Shown here: piece after piece, positions 60,245-64,000 of the stretch | How the letters are laid out: every line of letters begins with the position of its first letter | Numbering within the stretch: the stretch's first letter is position 1 | Assembly (NCBI RefSeq): GCF_002865645.1 | Contig: NW_020194637.1 | Coordinates: 62,001 to 126,000, forward strand | Reading direction: 5' to 3' | Length of the DNA stretch: 64,000 bases | Source: Hyaloscypha bicolor E | Taxonomy: Eukaryota > Ascomycota > Leotiomycetes > Helotiales > Hyaloscyphaceae | Program-made: the position numbers and the translations under genes | Notes under the pieces: model-generated | What the model was told of the DNA's origin: nothing | What the model saw: only the letters and a program-made list of their open reading frames with translations | Database searches by the model: none

Positions 60245-63200
60245 TAATAATAACTATAATCTACTAGATTAAGAGAAGAATAATACTACTAATTCTTATA
60301 TTCTTAGTAAACAAATTATTATTTATTTTAAAAAAAGGGTAGATAGTACCTATCTATTTATTACTCTATTATATTACTTCTATTAATATTTCCTTCTATA
60401 AAATATATAGTAATAGTATCTGCTTCTTTAATAAATTAAGTCTATATTATAGCTTTATCTAATTCTAGAGGATATTTTATTAGTAATAGAAAATATATAT
60501 TAAAAGAAAAGAGTATCTAAAAGCTAGCTAATAGGTGCCTCTAGTTTCTATTTCATTTCGAGCCTCTAGTTGGCTTCAACTATACGCTTGCTTATCCTCT
60601 ACTATATAAGCTTAATAATATCTTATATTCGCTTAGCCGAATCTATCTTTTGCCAGACTTATATACTTTCCTGCTTCTATTCCTGATTTAGTTACCAGAA
60701 ATTTATAGCCCTTAGTATTTTATATTTATATCTCTATAGATATATTAGTAAAAGATTAGTAGATAAAGAGAGTTCGAACTTTTAATACTTATTTCTAGCC
60801 TACTTTACTAGGGTAGTTTGAAAAAAGCCTTAAACTAGAACTTAAGGACGAAAAAAGAAGTAATTTCTTTACTACTTTTATTTCTGTCTTTATATAGATT
60901 ATATAGGAATAAATACTTTATATTATCTTTAAAGCTATCCGTATATAGGATTCTATATCTTTACTTAATAATTACCTCTAGACTAGTTATAATAATAAGA
61001 GATATAAATTCCTGGATATCTTAAATAATAGGAGAAATTAGAAGCCGCTTTAGAGCCCTAATTTTAGGAGAATTAAAGTCTAGTTATTTAGCCAGAGAAG
61101 TAAACCGTTAGAATATATCTTAATCGGCCTTAGCTTTTAATATTATTTTCAGATTCTTTTTAATAGGATATTTAAAGAGGTTTAAGTACTTATATATACT
61201 AAAAGCAAGTAATTATAGAATACCGAGTATCCTATAAGTCTCTAAGCTTCCCTTTTTAGACTAGAAGGTTGTTTTAGTAATCTGAATTCACTAGTTTTCT
61301 TTCCGGCTTAAGAATAAATTATTTAATATAATAAGAACCGTTTAATCTAGAGAGACTATAACTAATTACTTTATACTATTAATATAAGCTTTCAAGAATT
61401 TAATATCCTTAAAGAATATAAATAGAGAATAAATAATACCTTTAAATCCTCGAATATTATTCTATATAACCTTCTATTCTTAGGGACTAAAATCTTTAAA
61501 AATAGTTCCTCCTAGAATATAGCTATAAAGAAATATAGTATCCAAGATTAATATTTCTAGGGCCCTAAATTTCATAACCTTTATAGTAATCTTATTAACT
61601 CTTTATTATTCTTTTATAATCCCGTTAAGGAATCTATTCCAGACTTTTTTAATATTCTCAAGCTAGTTTACTATTTACTAGAAGATAAGTAGAGCAAGTA
61701 GCTACTTCTAGTAATATACTAATATTATAGTATCTTATTACCCTTACTTTATAAAGAGTAGTAATCTTTATACTACTATTATAGAATCCAGTAATTTTTA
61801 ATAGAGTATCTAATATAGATCTTAGTCAGGAGATTTTAATTATATCCTTAAGGTAATCCTCTCTTTATTCTTTTAAATAAGTCTAGCCCTGTATTTATAA
61901 GCTTGTTTCTTTAATATCGGTTATAAGAAGTTATTTTCTGATTCTTGAGCCAATATATAAAGACTACTAATAACCTTTATATTATTTCTATTATCTCTAG
62001 TCTCAGGAGATATTATTTTAATAGTATATATCCTCCTCTACTAAAGCCCTTTAACCTCTACTATTAGGGTATTTCTTGCTTTATATAGTTTATTTCTATA
62101 CTCTAAATCTATTTAAAGTCTATAGTTCTTAGTAGTAATATATTTAGAATAAATCTTTTCTATTCTTATATATAGTTGGATTAGTACTACTAAAATATCT
62201 TCTCCGGATTTCAGATATACTATTATAGCCCTTTAAGATAGAATAGAATATATAAGGATATTTGAGTATAACTAATTAGGCCTATAAGCTTCTTCTTTTA
62301 TAGTAAGTTATCTAAAAAAGTATATTAGGGAAATTAAAATATATAGAAAGTAAGGATTTAAGTAATTTACTAATAGAAGTTCTTTAGCCAAACTTAATAC
62401 TATTAAATATAGAAACTTGTCTACTTATTAAGACTACCTATTAGGATACTTTAAGGCCAATCTTCTATAAAGGTAGCTACCCTGCTCTATAAGTTAGAAT
62501 ATTATAAAGCCTAATACTTTAATATCTTTATATAGCCCGTAACTTTATAGACTAATATTAATATAGCCTTTAGGATTAGCTTAGATAATAGATTAGTAAA
62601 GTAAGTAGTCTTTAGGCCGAGGCCTTACTAATTTTGATATCTTTATAAAGAGATAGAAGTATAATAGAATATATAATATCTCTATATATTATATCTTAAG
62701 AGGCGAGGAAATTAAGTTCTATTAGTACCTACTACTTTAATATTAAAACCTAAAGAGTTTTAATAGTAATAGTTTACCTTATATATAATTATTACTACCT
62801 AAATCTTGTTTAGTAATATAATAGATCTATTAAGATCCGTTAGAGAAATGGCTATATATTCGAAAATAGTAAAGATAGTATTACTATATATAAATATTTT
62901 ATAGCTAGTAAGGAAATTCTTATCTCTAACTTAATAGAGGATTTAAGCTTAGTTATTAACCTCCGAACCAGCTATATATTTTACTATAAAAAGCTCAAAT
63001 ATAGCTGGATTCTTATATATAATAACTACTAATACTTCTAATTTATAATAGTATATCTTAGTATAGTATTACTAAAGTAATGCTCTTCTTAGAGGCAATA
63101 AGTTATATAGTAGTAACTCTTCTAGACTATATATTTCTTATAGTATAAAAAGAGATTCGGGTATATTAAGCTTAAATAATAGTTGAGGTAGAAGTATATT

Positions 63201-64000
63201 ATAGATAACCTTACTAGTATTATTACTTGGGTCAGATTACTCTTTATACTATATCTTCTTCTATTATATAGGGCTTTAAGGGTTATTATATCGGTTCCTC
63301 TTTAGTAATATAATAGCCTAAAAGATTATATTCCCTTACTTCTCTAGCCAAATTTTATCCGGAAACTATATTATAGTTAAGTTTAATCTCTCTAGTTAAT
63401 ATACTATACTTATTATAATATATAGAAAGGAAATAAAGTTAGTTATAAGAGGTATAAAAGCGGGCTATTAGTTTAAGGCTTTTATAAATTAGAGCCGGCT
63501 TAAAGAGTTTAAAAGTTCTTAAAATTATCTCGGAGAGAGTCTCGACTTCTTATAATCTAGTATAAATAGATAGTAGTTCTTACTATATAAGGAAAATAAA
63601 ATAGCAGAAATTAGAGTTATTACCTGAAAAAAGAGAGAAAACTTTACTATCTAATTACCTATACTAAAACTAGAGCTACTTGAGAAGATAAGATAAGAGG
63701 CTAGAAATAGTACCTATATTAATAATAATTCTAGCTAAGGGTATTAAGAATATTACCAGATACTTTTCTAATACTAGGTAGTAGAAAATAGATATCTAAA
63801 ATAGAGCCTAAAAGCCAGAATTATATAATTGCCTCTCTAATACTATAAAAGCAGTAAAACTAGATATATTTACTAGTTTAAAGTCTATTCTATATCTCTC
63901 TCTCCTCTTTATTTACTACCTGCTTTATTCTTCTCTCTCTCTATTATCTATATTAAAATAATAAATATATAATATAATATCTAGTATTATACTACTGAAC
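60245..64000 (+). other. Long unrecognised RIP-degraded coding relic, running off the window
   Basis: Long + strand stretches read as protein if RIP stops are ignored. For example, 62701-63050 keeps one frame with VLLVPTTLILKPKEF, IIDLLRSVREMAIYSKIVKI and LTSEPAIYFTIKSSNIAGF. I find no RT, integrase, DDE or helicase motif that I can name. The last ~130 bp change to pyrimidine-rich ctctctctcc and then near-pure A/T, perhaps an element end. It could be a large DNA transposon, a captured gene cluster, or another duplicated host gene. Confidence 0.35.

Noticed and set aside
1..64000. CRISPR arrays, prokaryotic operons, phage
   Set aside because: Spliceosomal introns and RIP show a fungal nuclear genome; the short tandem repeats have no spacer pattern.
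60245..64000. A Starship-type tyrosine recombinase (DUF3435) as driver of the cargo region
   Set aside because: I looked for its conserved blocks in the + strand translation and could not find them convincingly, so no call was made.

Overview
The window is nuclear DNA of a filamentous ascomycete (Pezizomycotina). The evidence is short spliceosomal introns (about 45-150 nt), a fungal rhodopsin-like membrane protein, a PigL_N-like ankyrin protein, and a sharp change from normal composition to very AT-rich sequence. In the AT-rich part CpA and TpG are strongly depleted while CpC, CpT and CpG survive, which is the footprint of repeat-induced point mutation (RIP). A leotiomycete-type 'two-speed' genome would fit, but the sequence alone does not fix the species.

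Positions 1-12.6 kb are the gene-bearing part. They hold a 984-aa ankyrin-repeat protein (+), a small three-exon Gly-rich protein of 140 aa (+), a nine-exon, 376-aa fungal rhodopsin-fold membrane protein (+), and a secreted 335-aa SMP-30/beta-propeller-like protein (-) convergent with it. Between the second and third genes lies a broken 18S rDNA fragment (minus strand). It carries RIP-like changes, keeps a 336-nt group I intron at the S943 site, and is cut by a solo LTR. A 258-bp MITE with ~35-bp inverted ends and TAA duplications sits at 11.97-12.23 kb.

From about 13.15 kb to the end there is no intact gene, only layered transposon relics. In order: (i) a hAT transposase relic (-); (ii) a minus-strand Ty3/Gypsy element with 300-bp LTRs (15585-33341), carrying an internal ~1.5-kb duplication; (iii) a chromodomain Gypsy element nested in it (21592-28406; 331-bp LTRs; TSD gtagt); (iv) a gag-like relic; (v) a second, more decayed copy of the chromovirus (36479-43159); (vi) a Ty1/Copia element (43562-50198; 282-bp LTRs; TSD cttat) whose 5' LTR is split by a 303-bp solo chromovirus LTR with its own TSD (ataat). 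LTR lengths and duplications agree exactly, so the insertion order can be read off.

From 50.2 kb to the end the decayed sequence is not all standard retroelement. The clearest part is a RIP-killed but frame-intact copy of a fungal Est1-type DNA/RNA-binding-domain protein (54.54-56.06 kb). Upstream is a relic with two AT-hook-like motifs, downstream a 582-bp hAT-like terminal-inverted-repeat element, and beyond it long unrecognised coding relics with small in-frame tandem repeats. Such genes were probably duplicated or carried by repeats and then silenced by RIP.
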